Source of the DNA: Bacillota bacterium
GTDB taxonomy: Bacteria; Bacillota; Clostridia; Acetivibrionales; JAEXSP01
Reading direction: 5' to 3'
DNA: 64,000 bases
NCBI GenBank assembly: GCA_023453795.1
Contig: JAEXSP010000042.1
Location: 1-64,000, forward strand
Made by a program: the position numbers and the translations under genes. Shown one piece after another: positions 45,257 through 54,008 of this stretch. The number at the start of each line of letters is the position of its first letter. The stretch's first letter is position 1. Below the pieces are notes generated by a model, which saw only the letters and a program-made list of their open reading frames with translations, did not search any database and was not told the origin of the DNA.

Positions 45257-46312
45257 ATGGGAGAGAAACTGCTCATGAAAGGAAATGAAGTAATTGCCGA
45301 AGCTGCTTTAAGAGCAGGCTGCAGGCATTATTTCGGCTATCCTATAACGCCTCAGTCTGAAGTTGGGCATTATTTTGCAAAAAAAATGCCTTCGGTAAAT
45401 GGGACATTTGTTCAGGCAGAGAGTGAAGTTGCTGCAATAAATATGGTATATGGCGCTGCAAGTGCAGGCGCAAGAGTTATGACATCGTCTTCAAGCCCGG
45501 GAATAAGCTTGAAGCAGGAAGGACTTTCGTATATCGCAGGTGCTGAGCTTCCGTCTGTAGTGGTAAATATTGTAAGATGCGGACCCGGACTAGGTGGTAT
45601 TCTTCCTGCACAAGGAGACTATTTCCAAGCTGTCAAGGGCGGTGGACATGGTGATTACAAGATGGTTGTACTTGCCCCGTGCAATGTACAGGAATTGTAT
45701 GAGCTTACTGTGGATGCTTTTAATATAGCTGATAAATACAGGATGACAGCAATGATCATGGGAGACGGCGTACTTGGTCAGATGATGGAGGCTGTTGAGT
45801 TCAGGGATGAAGAAAAAATAACTCCTGTCGACAAGAGTTGGGCTACAACAGGTACAGGAATGAAAAGGCCGAATAATGTAATCACATCCATATATATTGA
45901 TCCGGAGCAGCTTGAAAATCATATCCTTAAGCTTCAAGCTAAATACGCTGAAATTACCGAAAAAGAAACAAGAGTAGAGGTTTTCAACTGTGAGAATGCG
46001 GATATTATAATTGCCGCATACGGTACGGTTGCAAGGATTGCGAAAAATGTAATTAAAATGGCGGAAAAGGAAGGAATCAAGGTAGGCTTGATAAGACCTA
46101 TTACACTATGGCCTTTCCCGACAAAAGCATTTGAAAAGTATGCAGATACCGCTAAGGCATTCCTTACAGTAGAAATGAGCACCGGGCAAATGGTTGAAGA
46201 TGTAAGACTTTCTGTTAACGGAAAGAAGCCTGTGCACTTCTATGGAAGAATGGGCGGAATGATACCGTCACAACAGGAAATACTGGGCAAGATCAAAGAA
46301 ATACTAAAATAG
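45257..46312 (+). CDS. vorB: 2-oxoacid:ferredoxin oxidoreductase alpha subunit (VorB type)
   Basis: A 351-residue subunit with the pyruvate-ferredoxin-oxidoreductase domain I/II layout. It opens with LLMKGNEVIAEAALRAGCRHYFGYPITPQSE, the family signature, and ends with a C-terminal domain containing MSTGQMVEDVRL. The complex oxidises branched-chain 2-oxoacids (or 2-oxoglutarate) to acyl-CoA with reduction of ferredoxin. The substrate is not decided by sequence here; VorB naming follows the closest clostridial annotation style. Confidence 0.9.
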   Translation: MGEKLLMKGNEVIAEAALRAGCRHYFGYPITPQSEVGHYFAKKMPSVNGTFVQAESEVAAINMVYGAASAGARVMTSSSSPGISLKQEGLSYIAGAELPSVVVNIVRCGPGLGGILPAQGDYFQAVKGGGHGDYKMVVLAPCNVQELYELTVDAFNIADKYRMTAMIMGDGVLGQMMEAVEFRDEEKITPVDKSWATTGTGMKRPNNVITSIYIDPEQLENHILKLQAKYAEITEKETRVEVFNCENADIIIAAYGTVARIAKNVIKMAEKEGIKVGLIRPITLWPFPTKAFEKYADTAKAFLTVEMSTGQMVEDVRLSVNGKKPVHFYGRMGGMIPSQQEILGKIKEILK

Positions 46313-46426
46313 ATAACAGCGTTATAAAAATATAAGCAGGATATGATTGGGTTTGAAATGAGAAAAAGTGGGATTAGTTGTCAATTCTCAATTATCAATT
46401 GCTTTTAAAATTGGGAGGTTAATCGA

Positions 46427-47173
46427 ATGGCTGTAGTATTTAAAAGACCACATGCATTGAAAGAAATACCTCTGCCATATTGTCCCGGATGTACGCATGG
46501 GATAATCCACAGGCTGGTGGCCGAGGTAATAGACGAGCTTGGTATAGAGGGCAAAACTATAGGTGTATCGCCTGTAGGCTGCACTTACAATAATTACGAA
46601 TTTTTTAACTGCGACATGGTGCAGGCGTCACATGGAAGGGCTCCTGCGGTTGGAACTGGAATCAAGAGGACGAATCCGGATAATATTGTTTGGACTTATC
46701 AGGGCGATGGAGACCTTGCAGCAATAGGAACGGCTGAAATCGTACATGCTGCTACCAGGGGAGAGAAGATTACAACAATATTCGTCAATAATGCCATATA
46801 CGGAATGACTTCAGGTCAGATGGCACCTACAACACTGATGAATCAGGTTACAACAACCACTCCTTTCGGAAGAAAGCCTGAAGTACACGGCTATCCTATA
46901 AATGTGTGTGAAATGCTTTCAACACTTAAAGGGGCTGTTTATGTAGAGAGAACTTCGGTTCATGACATCAAAAACATCAACAATACCAAAAAGGCTATTA
47001 AAAAAGCTTTTCAGGTTCAAATGGCCAATAAAGGCTTTTCAATCGTAGAAATATTATCAACTTGTCCGACAAACTGGGGGCTTAACCCTATAGAATCTAT
47101 CAAATGGCTGCAGGACAATATGATGCCTGCTTATCCGCTGGGTAATTTCAAGGGCAAGGATTTGGAGGTATAA
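46427..47173 (+). CDS. vorA: 2-oxoacid:ferredoxin oxidoreductase beta subunit (TPP-binding)
   Basis: A 248-residue thiamine-diphosphate subunit. The opening PYCPGCTHGIIHRL, the TPP/Mg motif GDGDLAAIGTAEI with the closing NNAIYGMTSGQ, and the downstream TTPFGRK are all typical. It follows vorB after 114 bases, which hold no gene, and overlaps the stop/start region of vorC. Together with the alpha, gamma and ferredoxin subunits it makes a four-subunit complex. Confidence 0.93.
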   Translation: MAVVFKRPHALKEIPLPYCPGCTHGIIHRLVAEVIDELGIEGKTIGVSPVGCTYNNYEFFNCDMVQASHGRAPAVGTGIKRTNPDNIVWTYQGDGDLAAIGTAEIVHAATRGEKITTIFVNNAIYGMTSGQMAPTTLMNQVTTTTPFGRKPEVHGYPINVCEMLSTLKGAVYVERTSVHDIKNINNTKKAIKKAFQVQMANKGFSIVEILSTCPTNWGLNPIESIKWLQDNMMPAYPLGNFKGKDLEV

Positions 47174-47178
47174 TGCAT

Positions 47179-47712
47179 ATGGCACATCATGAGATAGTAA
47201 TAGCAGGTTTCGGAGGTCAGGGTATAATGTCCGCAGGCAATCTTCTGGCTTATGCCGGAATGATGGATGGCAAGAATGTTTCATGGTATCCTGTATATGG
47301 GCCGGAAAAAAGAGGCGGTACGGCTGCATGCCATGTAATAGTATCCGACGATACGGTAGGCTCGCCTATTTTGAATAGTGCAACTGCGCTGCTCGTAATG
47401 AATACCCCGTCTCTTGACAAGTTTGAAAGCTGGGTTAAAAAAGAGGGGTTCATAATCAGTGACAGCTCAATAACAGATAAGAGTACAAGCAGGAAGGACG
47501 TTATTGCATATGAGGTACCTGCTACCCAAATGGCTTCCGATATGGGAAACCTTGCATATGCCAATATAATAATGCTTGGAAAGCTTATTGAAGCTACAGG
47601 TGTTATTTCTGTCGAGAACTTTGAAAAGGCTCTGAAAAAGGTTCTTCCGGCCAGGAAGCACCACATGATTCCTGAAGAAATTAAGGCTCTTGAAGCAGGA
47701 ATGAAATTATAA
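47179..47712 (+). CDS. vorC: 2-oxoacid:ferredoxin oxidoreductase gamma subunit
   Basis: A 177-residue gamma subunit with the domain signature IAGFGGQGIMSAGNLLAYAGM and the PVYGPEKRGGTAACHVIVSD block. The ATG at 47179 is preferred: GGAGGT (47164-47169) is nine bases upstream, whereas the ATG at 47173 overlaps the vorA stop and is only three bases from it. A strong terminator at 47820 closes the operon. Confidence 0.93.
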   Translation: MAHHEIVIAGFGGQGIMSAGNLLAYAGMMDGKNVSWYPVYGPEKRGGTAACHVIVSDDTVGSPILNSATALLVMNTPSLDKFESWVKKEGFIISDSSITDKSTSRKDVIAYEVPATQMASDMGNLAYANIIMLGKLIEATGVISVENFEKALKKVLPARKHHMIPEEIKALEAGMKL

Positions 47713-47819
47713 TTATGAAGATATAAGTTGTATTAAATAATATAAAGAAAGCAGCAAAATATAAAAACAAAAATTATTTTCAACTTATATAGTTAACAGA
47801 ATTGAACCAAAATAACATG

Positions 47820-47840
47820 GGGCGAATTATCGCCCTTTTT
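47820..47840 (+). terminator. Terminator of the vor operon
   Basis: A 6-bp GC stem GGGCGA/TCGCCC with a four-base loop and a T5 run, 108 bases after vorC. Confidence 0.9.
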
Positions 47841-47894
47841 GTTTGTCCCAATAAACTTACTCAGGACCTAAGAAATATATAATGTACAAATAAT

Positions 47895-47946
47895 AGTACA
47901 TATTAACCATGCCATAAATGATACATATTAACTATTCCATTATATG
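47895..47946 (+). repeat. Tandem 26-base direct repeat
   Basis: Two adjacent copies: AGTACATATTAACCATGCCA-TAAATG (47895-47920) and ATACATATTAACTATTCCA-TTATATG (47921-47946). They sit about 50 bases upstream of the KASIII-like start, in promoter position, and could be paired regulator sites. Confidence 0.6.
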
Positions 47947-47993
47947 TATAATAATGCTATTTTTAATATATTAAATTTATGGAGGTGGTTATT

Positions 47994-48995
47994 ATGTATC
48001 AAAATAGTATAATATTAGGAACAGGAATTTACCACCCGGCAAATAAGGTTGACAATTCATTCTTTATTGAGCATTTTAAGAAATATGACATCAATGCGGA
48101 AAAGCTCATGAATTATTTAGGGAGAAATACAAGATACCTTTCGAACGATGAAAATGAGAGTTCTCTGTCAATGGCGATAGAGGCATCAAAAGATGCAATG
48201 GCCAATGCTGCTGTCACACCTGAGGAACTGGATATGATTGTATTTGTTTCGGATACTCCGGAATACACTTCTCCCAGTAATGCGCTAAAAATAAATCATG
48301 AATTGGGCGCTGTCAATGCACATATTGTCTATGACATGAATTCAAATTGTATCGGTATGTTAACGGCACTTGACCAGATTTCCAGATATGTTAGAGCGAA
48401 TACAAAGATTAAAAAGATACTGGTTGCAGGAGGACTATTGATTAGTGCTGTTGAAAGGGAGGATGATGTTGTAGTATATCCGAATTTTGCAGATTCGGGT
48501 GCGGCAATTATTTTGGAAAACGCGGCAGAGGAGTCTCCAAGAGGCTTTATTGATTCCTGTTATTTTACAGACTCCAGTTATCACAATACCGTTGTAATGC
48601 CAAAGTGCGGTTACTCACATATATATAAAGATAATATTAATACAAATGAAAAGAAATGGTCATGGAATCCTTTCGATTTTGATTTTTTATCGGACAGGTG
48701 GGCAGACCTTATAAAAGAATTGGCAGAAACGAATAATATGGTACCAATGGATATTGACCATTTTATATTCTCACAGTTTTCCAAGCCTGATTCGGAGAAA
48801 ACCTTACAGAAGCTAAACCTTGATATGAGCAAAAAAACTTTTATAGGGGACAAATATGGATACACAGGTGTAACAAGCCCAATTTTTGCTCTGAACAGCT
48901 TTTTAAAGGATAACAGAGTGAAGGAGGGGTATAATATTGTTATGATTTCTGTTGGCACAGGGTATACAATGGTGGCATTACTTTATAAATTTTAA
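47994..48995 (+). CDS. Atypical 3-oxoacyl-ACP synthase III-like protein
   Basis: A 333-residue thiolase-fold protein of the KASIII (FabH-like) family. The nucleophile C119 is kept in MNSNCIGMLTALD. The usual active-site H and N are not: where FabH has HQAN this protein has SQFS (S260, S263), and the GNTSAAS asparagine position reads YGYTGVTS (Y290). It may therefore be an acyltransferase or thioesterase-like variant rather than a condensing enzyme. No fab genes are near. The ATG at 47994 follows GGAGGTGG; the ATG at 47979 overlaps that site. Confidence 0.82.
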   Translation: MYQNSIILGTGIYHPANKVDNSFFIEHFKKYDINAEKLMNYLGRNTRYLSNDENESSLSMAIEASKDAMANAAVTPEELDMIVFVSDTPEYTSPSNALKINHELGAVNAHIVYDMNSNCIGMLTALDQISRYVRANTKIKKILVAGGLLISAVEREDDVVVYPNFADSGAAIILENAAEESPRGFIDSCYFTDSSYHNTVVMPKCGYSHIYKDNINTNEKKWSWNPFDFDFLSDRWADLIKELAETNNMVPMDIDHFIFSQFSKPDSEKTLQKLNLDMSKKTFIGDKYGYTGVTSPIFALNSFLKDNRVKEGYNIVMISVGTGYTMVALLYKF

Positions 48996-49037
48996 ATTGT
49001 AATCTATTTTTAAGCATAAATGTTTATTCAAGTGTAA

Positions 49038-49069
49038 AAACCTCTTAATATGTCTTAATTAAGAGGTTT
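49038..49069. terminator. Bidirectional stem-loop terminator
   Basis: A perfect 12-bp stem AAACCTCTTAAT/ATTAAGAGGTTT with an eight-base loop between the convergent KASIII-like and STAS-like genes. Confidence 0.75.
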
Positions 49070-49096
49070 AATACTGAGCTTCTATTAAAATGTATC

Positions 49097-49465
49097 TTAT
49101 GATTTTGATAAGCTAACTGCTTCTTCTCTGCTGCTGACAAAATCTGCGGTAATATTAACATTCCTGCCTACTCTTTTTAACTGACTGGTACCCAAAGAAC
49201 TATCGGGACACACAAAAATGATTCTCTTAAAGCCTGTTGACATATAGAGCTTATAACATTGTTCGAGGTCAGGAATCAGGTCTGCTTTGATCGTAGACAG
49301 CTTTTTGCAATCTATGATCATAGTAGTATCTTTGGGATTTAAAGCCTTAACATTGGAAGTATAATCGGTTACAAACTGCTTCGCATCCTCTTGCTGAAAG
49401 AATCCATTTAGAATAACCTCAAATATTTTTTCGTTTGTAAATGTGTACATTTCATATTTTTTCAT
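49097..49465 (-). CDS. STAS-like single-domain protein
   Basis: A 122-residue protein starting MKKYEMYTFTNEKIFEV. The alternating strand-helix pattern and the TMIIDCKKLSTIKADLIPDLEQCYKL block resemble STAS (SpoIIAA-like) domains, although the phosphorylatable serine context is not obvious. The ATG at 49465 follows GGAGGCAA. The longer frame upstream crosses the glnN terminator and is not credible. Function unknown; downstream of glnN on the same strand but separated from it by a terminator. Confidence 0.65.
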   Translation of the reverse strand: MKKYEMYTFTNEKIFEVILNGFFQQEDAKQFVTDYTSNVKALNPKDTTMIIDCKKLSTIKADLIPDLEQCYKLYMSTGFKRIIFVCPDSSLGTSQLKRVGRNVNITADFVSSREEAVSLSKS

Positions 49466-49651
49466 GAGCAATTGCCTCCTTTTTATACTTTTACTCTTAT
49501 ATTCGACAGCATGTGGGAAAATCCTCCTAGTTAACAAAAAATATAAAAAATAACAAATATAATCCTTATAGTTTAACTCAAAACTAAAAGAACATATCTC
49601 CGATAATTTTTTAGTGGCTCCAGTGGGCAGCTCAGACGGAAAGTAGAAAAC

Positions 49652-49690
49652 AAAAAAGGAAGGATGACTTGATTCGTCATACCTTCCTTT
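49652..49690 (-). terminator. Terminator of glnN
   Basis: On the minus strand AAAGGAAGGTATGAC pairs with GTCATCCTTCCTTT (one bulge) around a seven-base loop, followed by a T-run (complement of 49652-49657). Confidence 0.92.
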
Positions 49691-49703
49691 AAAAATAACT
49701 TTA

Positions 49704-51797
49704 TTATACGTTGAACAGCATTTCACCGTAAGTCGGTAATGGCCAGAATTCTGCATCAACTATTTCTTCAAGTGCATCCGCGTCAGCCCTCAATACAGAT
49801 AACTGTGCAAACACGTCATCCCTATAGGAGGATGCCTGCTTGAATATGTCACCATGCATAGCAGCAGCCTTATTGTTTGCTTTTTCGAGTTTATCGATAT
49901 TCTTCTTAAAGGATGCTGCCAAGGAAGATACTTCCTTCAGCAATGATTCCTGTACACTTGTGTCAGCCTTTACGCCTGTAGCGTTTATTGAATTGATTGA
50001 ATCGGCGAGCTCGGTTGCGAAGCTGATAACTGAAGGCAATATCTGGCGCTTAGCAATTTCAAGAGCTGTTAAGGACTCAATATTAATTGATTTGATGTAG
50101 TTTTCAAGTCCGATTTCAAAACGGGATTCGCATTCTACTTTGCTGAATACGCCGTGTTTTTCGAACACGTTGATATTTTTCTCAGTCTTAATTGCAGATA
50201 TAGCTTCTACTGTAGAAGTGATGTTAGGAAGACCTCTCTTAGTTGCTTCTGCTACCCATTCATCAGTATAGCCGTTTCCGTTAAATATAACTCTCTTATG
50301 GTTCTTAACCATTTCCTTAAGTATTTTCTTAACTTCAGCACTAAATTCCTTTGCCTTTTCGAGCCTGTCGGCTACCTGGCTGAGGATTTCAGCAACGATT
50401 GTATTTAATACGATGTTAGGTGTTGCTATGGATTGTGATGAACCGCACATTCTGAATTCAAACTTGTTGCCTGTGAAAGCAAACGGTGAGGTTCTGTTTC
50501 TGTCAGTTGAATCCTTTGGAAGATTAGGAAGCGTATCTACTCCCAAATCCAATAATCCGCCCTGTTTTGAGCTCTTCAAACCGCCCTTTTCAATTTGTTC
50601 AAGGATATCGGAAAGCTGTTCGCCCAAGAATATTGAAATAATTGCAGGAGGAGCTTCGTTAGCGCCAAGACGATGGTCATTTCCAACATTTGCAGCTGAA
50701 TATCTCAATAAATCAGCGTATTCGTCAACAGCTCTTATAACTGAAAGCAGGAATACAAGGAACTGTTCATTTTCATGAGGGGTTTTTCCTGGTTCAAGAA
50801 GGTTTTGGCCGTCATTTGATGCCATAGACCAGTTGTTGTGCTTACCTGAACCGTTAACTCCTGCAAAAGGTTTTTCGTGGAGGAGACAAACCAGGCCGTG
50901 TCTCAATGCAACCTTTTTCATTGTATCCATAACAAGCTGGTTGTGATCTGTAGCTATGTTGGTTGAACCGAAGATAGGAGCAAGCTCGTGCTGAGCAGGA
51001 GCAACTTCGTTATGCTTGGTTTTGGATAATATACCCAATTTCCACAATTCTTCATCCAGTTCCTTCATGTAAGCAGAGATTCTTTCCTTTAATGTACCGA
51101 AATAATGATCTTCGAGTTCCTGACCCTTTGGAGGCTTAGCACCAAACAGGGTTCTTCCGGTATATATAAGATCCTTGCGCTGATCGTAATATTCCTTGTC
51201 TATAAGGAAATATTCCTGCTCAGGTCCAACGGTTGTTGTTATTTTTGTTACTGAAGTGTTTCCGAAAAGCTTGAGGATTCTCAAACCCTGTTTTGACAGA
51301 GCTTCCATTGAACGGAGAAGAGGAGTCTTCTTGTCAAGAGCCTCGCCTGTGTATGAACAGAAGGCAGTAGGAATGTAAAGAGTGCTGTCTTTAACAAAAG
51401 CGGGTGATGTACAATCCCAAGCAGTATAGCCTCTAGCTTCGAAAGTAGCTCTGATACCGCCGGACGGGAAGGATGACGCATCAGGTTCGCCCTTTATAAG
51501 CTCTTTTCCAGAGAATTCGAGTATGACTTTTCCGTCAGCAGTTGGATTAATGAAAGAGTCGTGCTTTTCAGCAGTTATTCCAGTGAGTGGCTGAAACCAG
51601 TGGGTAAAGTGGGTAGCACCTTTTTCTATTGCCCAATCCTTCATTGCATTTGCAACAACATCAGCAACTGAAGCATCTAAAGGAAGACCTTCGTCAATAG
51701 TCTTTTTAAGAGCCTTAAAGGTTGCCTTTGGCAGGCGTTCTCTCATAATACATTCATTGAATACACTTGAACCAAAAAGTTCATTTAAATTGGCCAT
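49704..51797 (-). CDS. glnN: Glutamine synthetase, type III
   Basis: A 697-residue GSIII, the usual length for this family (about 700), joining glutamate and ammonia with ATP. It shows the GSIII-specific N-terminus (FNECIMRERLPK), the catalytic stretch GPEQEYFLIDKEYY, NEVAPAQHELAPIF and the ATP-site GVNGSGKHNNWSM, plus RMCGSSQS. The ATG at 51797 follows AAAGGGG at a good distance; in-frame codons upstream lie in the leader terminator. The leader carries an attenuator, so expression is likely controlled by antitermination. Confidence 0.96.
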   Translation of the reverse strand: MANLNELFGSSVFNECIMRERLPKATFKALKKTIDEGLPLDASVADVVANAMKDWAIEKGATHFTHWFQPLTGITAEKHDSFINPTADGKVILEFSGKELIKGEPDASSFPSGGIRATFEARGYTAWDCTSPAFVKDSTLYIPTAFCSYTGEALDKKTPLLRSMEALSKQGLRILKLFGNTSVTKITTTVGPEQEYFLIDKEYYDQRKDLIYTGRTLFGAKPPKGQELEDHYFGTLKERISAYMKELDEELWKLGILSKTKHNEVAPAQHELAPIFGSTNIATDHNQLVMDTMKKVALRHGLVCLLHEKPFAGVNGSGKHNNWSMASNDGQNLLEPGKTPHENEQFLVFLLSVIRAVDEYADLLRYSAANVGNDHRLGANEAPPAIISIFLGEQLSDILEQIEKGGLKSSKQGGLLDLGVDTLPNLPKDSTDRNRTSPFAFTGNKFEFRMCGSSQSIATPNIVLNTIVAEILSQVADRLEKAKEFSAEVKKILKEMVKNHKRVIFNGNGYTDEWVAEATKRGLPNITSTVEAISAIKTEKNINVFEKHGVFSKVECESRFEIGLENYIKSINIESLTALEIAKRQILPSVISFATELADSINSINATGVKADTSVQESLLKEVSSLAASFKKNIDKLEKANNKAAAMHGDIFKQASSYRDDVFAQLSVLRADADALEEIVDAEFWPLPTYGEMLFNV

Positions 51798-51850
51798 GAT
51801 ATAAACCCCTTTCACATAATTAATTATATTTAATGATGTTTTGATCAAAT

Positions 51851-51882
51851 AAAAAAAGACGTCAAAAAAAATTTGAAACGTC
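51851..51882 (-). terminator. Leader terminator (attenuator) of glnN
   Basis: On the minus strand GACGT-TT-CAAA pairs with TTTGACGTC around a T-rich loop, followed by a seven-T run (complement of 51851-51857). It lies between the promoter and the glnN start, so read-through is needed for expression. Confidence 0.75.
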
Positions 51883-51935
51883 CTCGTTTTCGTTTAATAG
51901 AAATTTTCATGATTCCAAACACCATTGTTTAAGAA
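51875..51935 (-). promoter_or_regulatory. ANTAR-like two-hairpin antitermination site of glnN
   Basis: Hairpin 1 (complement of 51912-51935) has a stem closing on C-G and a six-base loop AATGGT, with A at position 1 and G at position 4 as in ANTAR-protein targets. Hairpin 2 (complement of 51875-51891) has stem GAAAAC/GTTTC and a six-base loop GAGGAC; G4 fits, position 1 does not. The 3' arm of hairpin 2 shares bases with the 5' arm of the terminator at 51858-51882, so the two folds exclude each other. Confidence 0.55.
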
Positions 51936-51954
51936 TACTTATTTTATATATAAT

Positions 51955-51983
51955 ATATTAACTTCTTTTTTAGGAGATTGCAA
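51955..51983 (-). promoter_or_regulatory. glnN promoter
   Basis: On the minus strand TTGCAA (51978-51983) and TAATAT (complement of 51955-51960) are 17 bases apart. The start would be near 51948, giving a leader of about 150 bases that contains the antitermination structures. Confidence 0.7.
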
Positions 51984-52127
51984 GTTATAATTTTACAAAA
52001 TTCATTTTTTCTGCATATCGTTAGCAGTCATAAAAAAATAAAGGACAATCCATATTTTTATAATTACAAAAGAAGGCGATAATAGTAAAATAAAATTGGT
52101 TATATTTATTGAGGGTGGCTGAATAGA

Positions 52128-53345
52128 TTGGAGAAAATAAACCTTATAACTTTATTACTTATAATTGTATTTCTTATACCGGTTATGGCAGGTGCCCTGA
52201 AAGGGTTCTCGAGGGAAAGGGTATACTCCACCGTGGGATCCCTATTCAACTATGTCTTGCTTATGATAGGTCTTTTCACCTCTATATATCTTGCCCGCAA
52301 TATATTCATTGAAAAAGAGGCAGGCGTTTTTGCTTATTTATACGGTCTTTTCCCGGCTGCTTTAAGAGCATATCTGGAGGGAAGAGATGTAATGGTTTAT
52401 TTGATCGTAGTACCTTTATTTCTCTCGGTGATCTCTATGCTTTTGAAGCTTGTAACGCTTCCATTATATAAATGTATGCTATACCCGCTGTCCGAAAAAT
52501 CTTATGCTTTTTTAAATAAGATCGGAAATGTACCTAAGAAACTAATTGGTGCGTTAGCGAATGTTCCGAAGGGAGTTGTTGCAGTATTCATATTCAGCTT
52601 ACTTCTCAACTTCTATACGTACTATTATCCGACACCTTTACTTGGCAGATGGATGAACGAATCAAGGGCATATAATCTGCTCTATAAAAATGCTATATAC
52701 CCAATGCTTAATTCAAGCATAGCTAAAGGAATTCCGGTATTGCTGAACGATTCCTTCGGAAGGCTTAATGATCAAGAATATCACGGCGCTGCCGGCAGAA
52801 ATGGAGAAAGCGTTCCGGAAAAGCTTATAAACAGGCTAAAAGGAAATGTTCGAGTTATAGAATATTTTAATGGAGTTACCATAGATGATGCGATTAAATC
52901 GAACAGTGAAATAGATGCCAAGGCCAGGCAGCTTGTTCAAAAAGCGAAAACCGACAGAGATAAGGCGTATAAGATATATAAATGGATTAGTTCAAATATA
53001 AAATATGACTATGATAAGGCCAGAAAATTGGGCAATGACCCGGGAGGGATTTCGTCAGGGGCTGTTATAGCATTTGAAACCCGTAAAGGCATATGCTTCG
53101 ACTTTTCAAGCCTTTATGTCTCGATGTGCCGTGCTGTCGGCTTGAAGGTACAGCTTGTAACAGGACTGGGTTATAGCGGCGTTTCCTGGGGAGATCATGC
53201 ATGGAACCGTGTTTTTATCGGAGATGAAAATAAATGGGTTAATGTCGATGCGACTTTTGGAACAATTGCCAACTATTTTGACAGGAAAAATTTCGGCGTC
53301 GACCATACGAATGCCGAAATTCAGGGTGAATGGCCTTCTGACTAG
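52128..53345 (+). CDS. Membrane-anchored transglutaminase-like protein
   Basis: A 405-residue protein. Four hydrophobic helices occupy the first 165 residues (about 5-22, 38-58, 88-110, 148-163). An extracytoplasmic transglutaminase-like domain follows with the full triad C323 (KGICFDFSSLY), H358 (GDHAWNRV) and D374 (NVDATFG). Bacterial members are mostly proteases or envelope cross-link enzymes. The start is TTG at 52128 with GAGGGTGG upstream. It overlaps the convergent ymaF-like gene by four bases. Confidence 0.85.
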   Translation: MEKINLITLLLIIVFLIPVMAGALKGFSRERVYSTVGSLFNYVLLMIGLFTSIYLARNIFIEKEAGVFAYLYGLFPAALRAYLEGRDVMVYLIVVPLFLSVISMLLKLVTLPLYKCMLYPLSEKSYAFLNKIGNVPKKLIGALANVPKGVVAVFIFSLLLNFYTYYYPTPLLGRWMNESRAYNLLYKNAIYPMLNSSIAKGIPVLLNDSFGRLNDQEYHGAAGRNGESVPEKLINRLKGNVRVIEYFNGVTIDDAIKSNSEIDAKARQLVQKAKTDRDKAYKIYKWISSNIKYDYDKARKLGNDPGGISSGAVIAFETRKGICFDFSSLYVSMCRAVGLKVQLVTGLGYSGVSWGDHAWNRVFIGDENKWVNVDATFGTIANYFDRKNFGVDHTNAEIQGEWPSD

Positions 53346-53662
53346 ACAAGGGCCTCCCGTGGGGCGGTGTCTTTGAAATAGGCAATTTCTTCAAATGTCA
53401 GGCTGCTGAATTCATGTTCATGTCTGTTGTTTTGTTCGAGCACTCCTTCTATTTTATGCACATGCCCATTCGGAGTTTTTATGGGGAGTCCGGTAAACCC
53501 TGAAAAATAGTGAGTATGTCCGTTGTAGGAGGAAATACCATAGAAAGAATGTATATGAAATATATTTATTCCTATTGTCCCTTCGGTGTGCCCAACCAGC
53601 CTATGCTTGTGCTCACATAAAGTCTTGCTCTCAAATTTATATCTATGAATATGTGAATTCAT
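53342..53662 (-). CDS. YmaF family protein
   Basis: A 106-residue histidine-rich protein of the YmaF type. Repeated H-x-H motifs are spaced along the whole chain (HIHRY, CEHKH, FHIHSF, GHTHYF, GHVHKI, RHEHEF), which points to metal binding. The function of the family is not established. The ATG at 53662 follows AGAGG. Its 3' end overlaps the end of the transglutaminase gene on the opposite strand. Confidence 0.82.
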   Translation of the reverse strand: MNSHIHRYKFESKTLCEHKHRLVGHTEGTIGINIFHIHSFYGISSYNGHTHYFSGFTGLPIKTPNGHVHKIEGVLEQNNRHEHEFSSLTFEEIAYFKDTAPREALV

Positions 53663-54008
53663 AACAAACCTCTTTTCTTTATTTTTTATACAACTTTCCT
53701 GCTTTGATTAAAGCAGCCATTCTCAGAGGTTAAAAATCAATATAATTTGAAAAATCTTAAAACATCAGATATTTTCAAATGAATGGCTACATAATTAATG
53801 TTGCTGGAAAGTTGAATTTGTTATTAAAATGCTCATAAATACGATAGTTTATAATAATTAAAGAATGGTAACCGTAGAAATATTATGTATGCCGAAAAAA
53901 ATACACTATTATTATGAAAAAAATCCTCTTTTATTTAAATAGGTACAATGAGATAATGTAATTATCAGAGGGGATTAGTTTCGCATTTAATTTAAAGGAG
54001 GGCATAGA
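53663..54008. other. AT-rich region between ymaF-like and esterase genes
   Basis: About 346 bases. GATAAT/ATTATC around 53952-53966 forms a small dyad just ahead of the esterase ribosome binding site, and AATCCTC...GAGGGGATT brackets it. No frame or clear promoter pair was identified. Confidence 0.45.

Noticed and set aside
49466..49759. Longer version of the STAS-like gene starting at 49759
   Set aside because: The extension crosses the glnN terminator and the glnN 3' end and lacks a ribosome binding site; ATG 49465 has GGAGGCAA.
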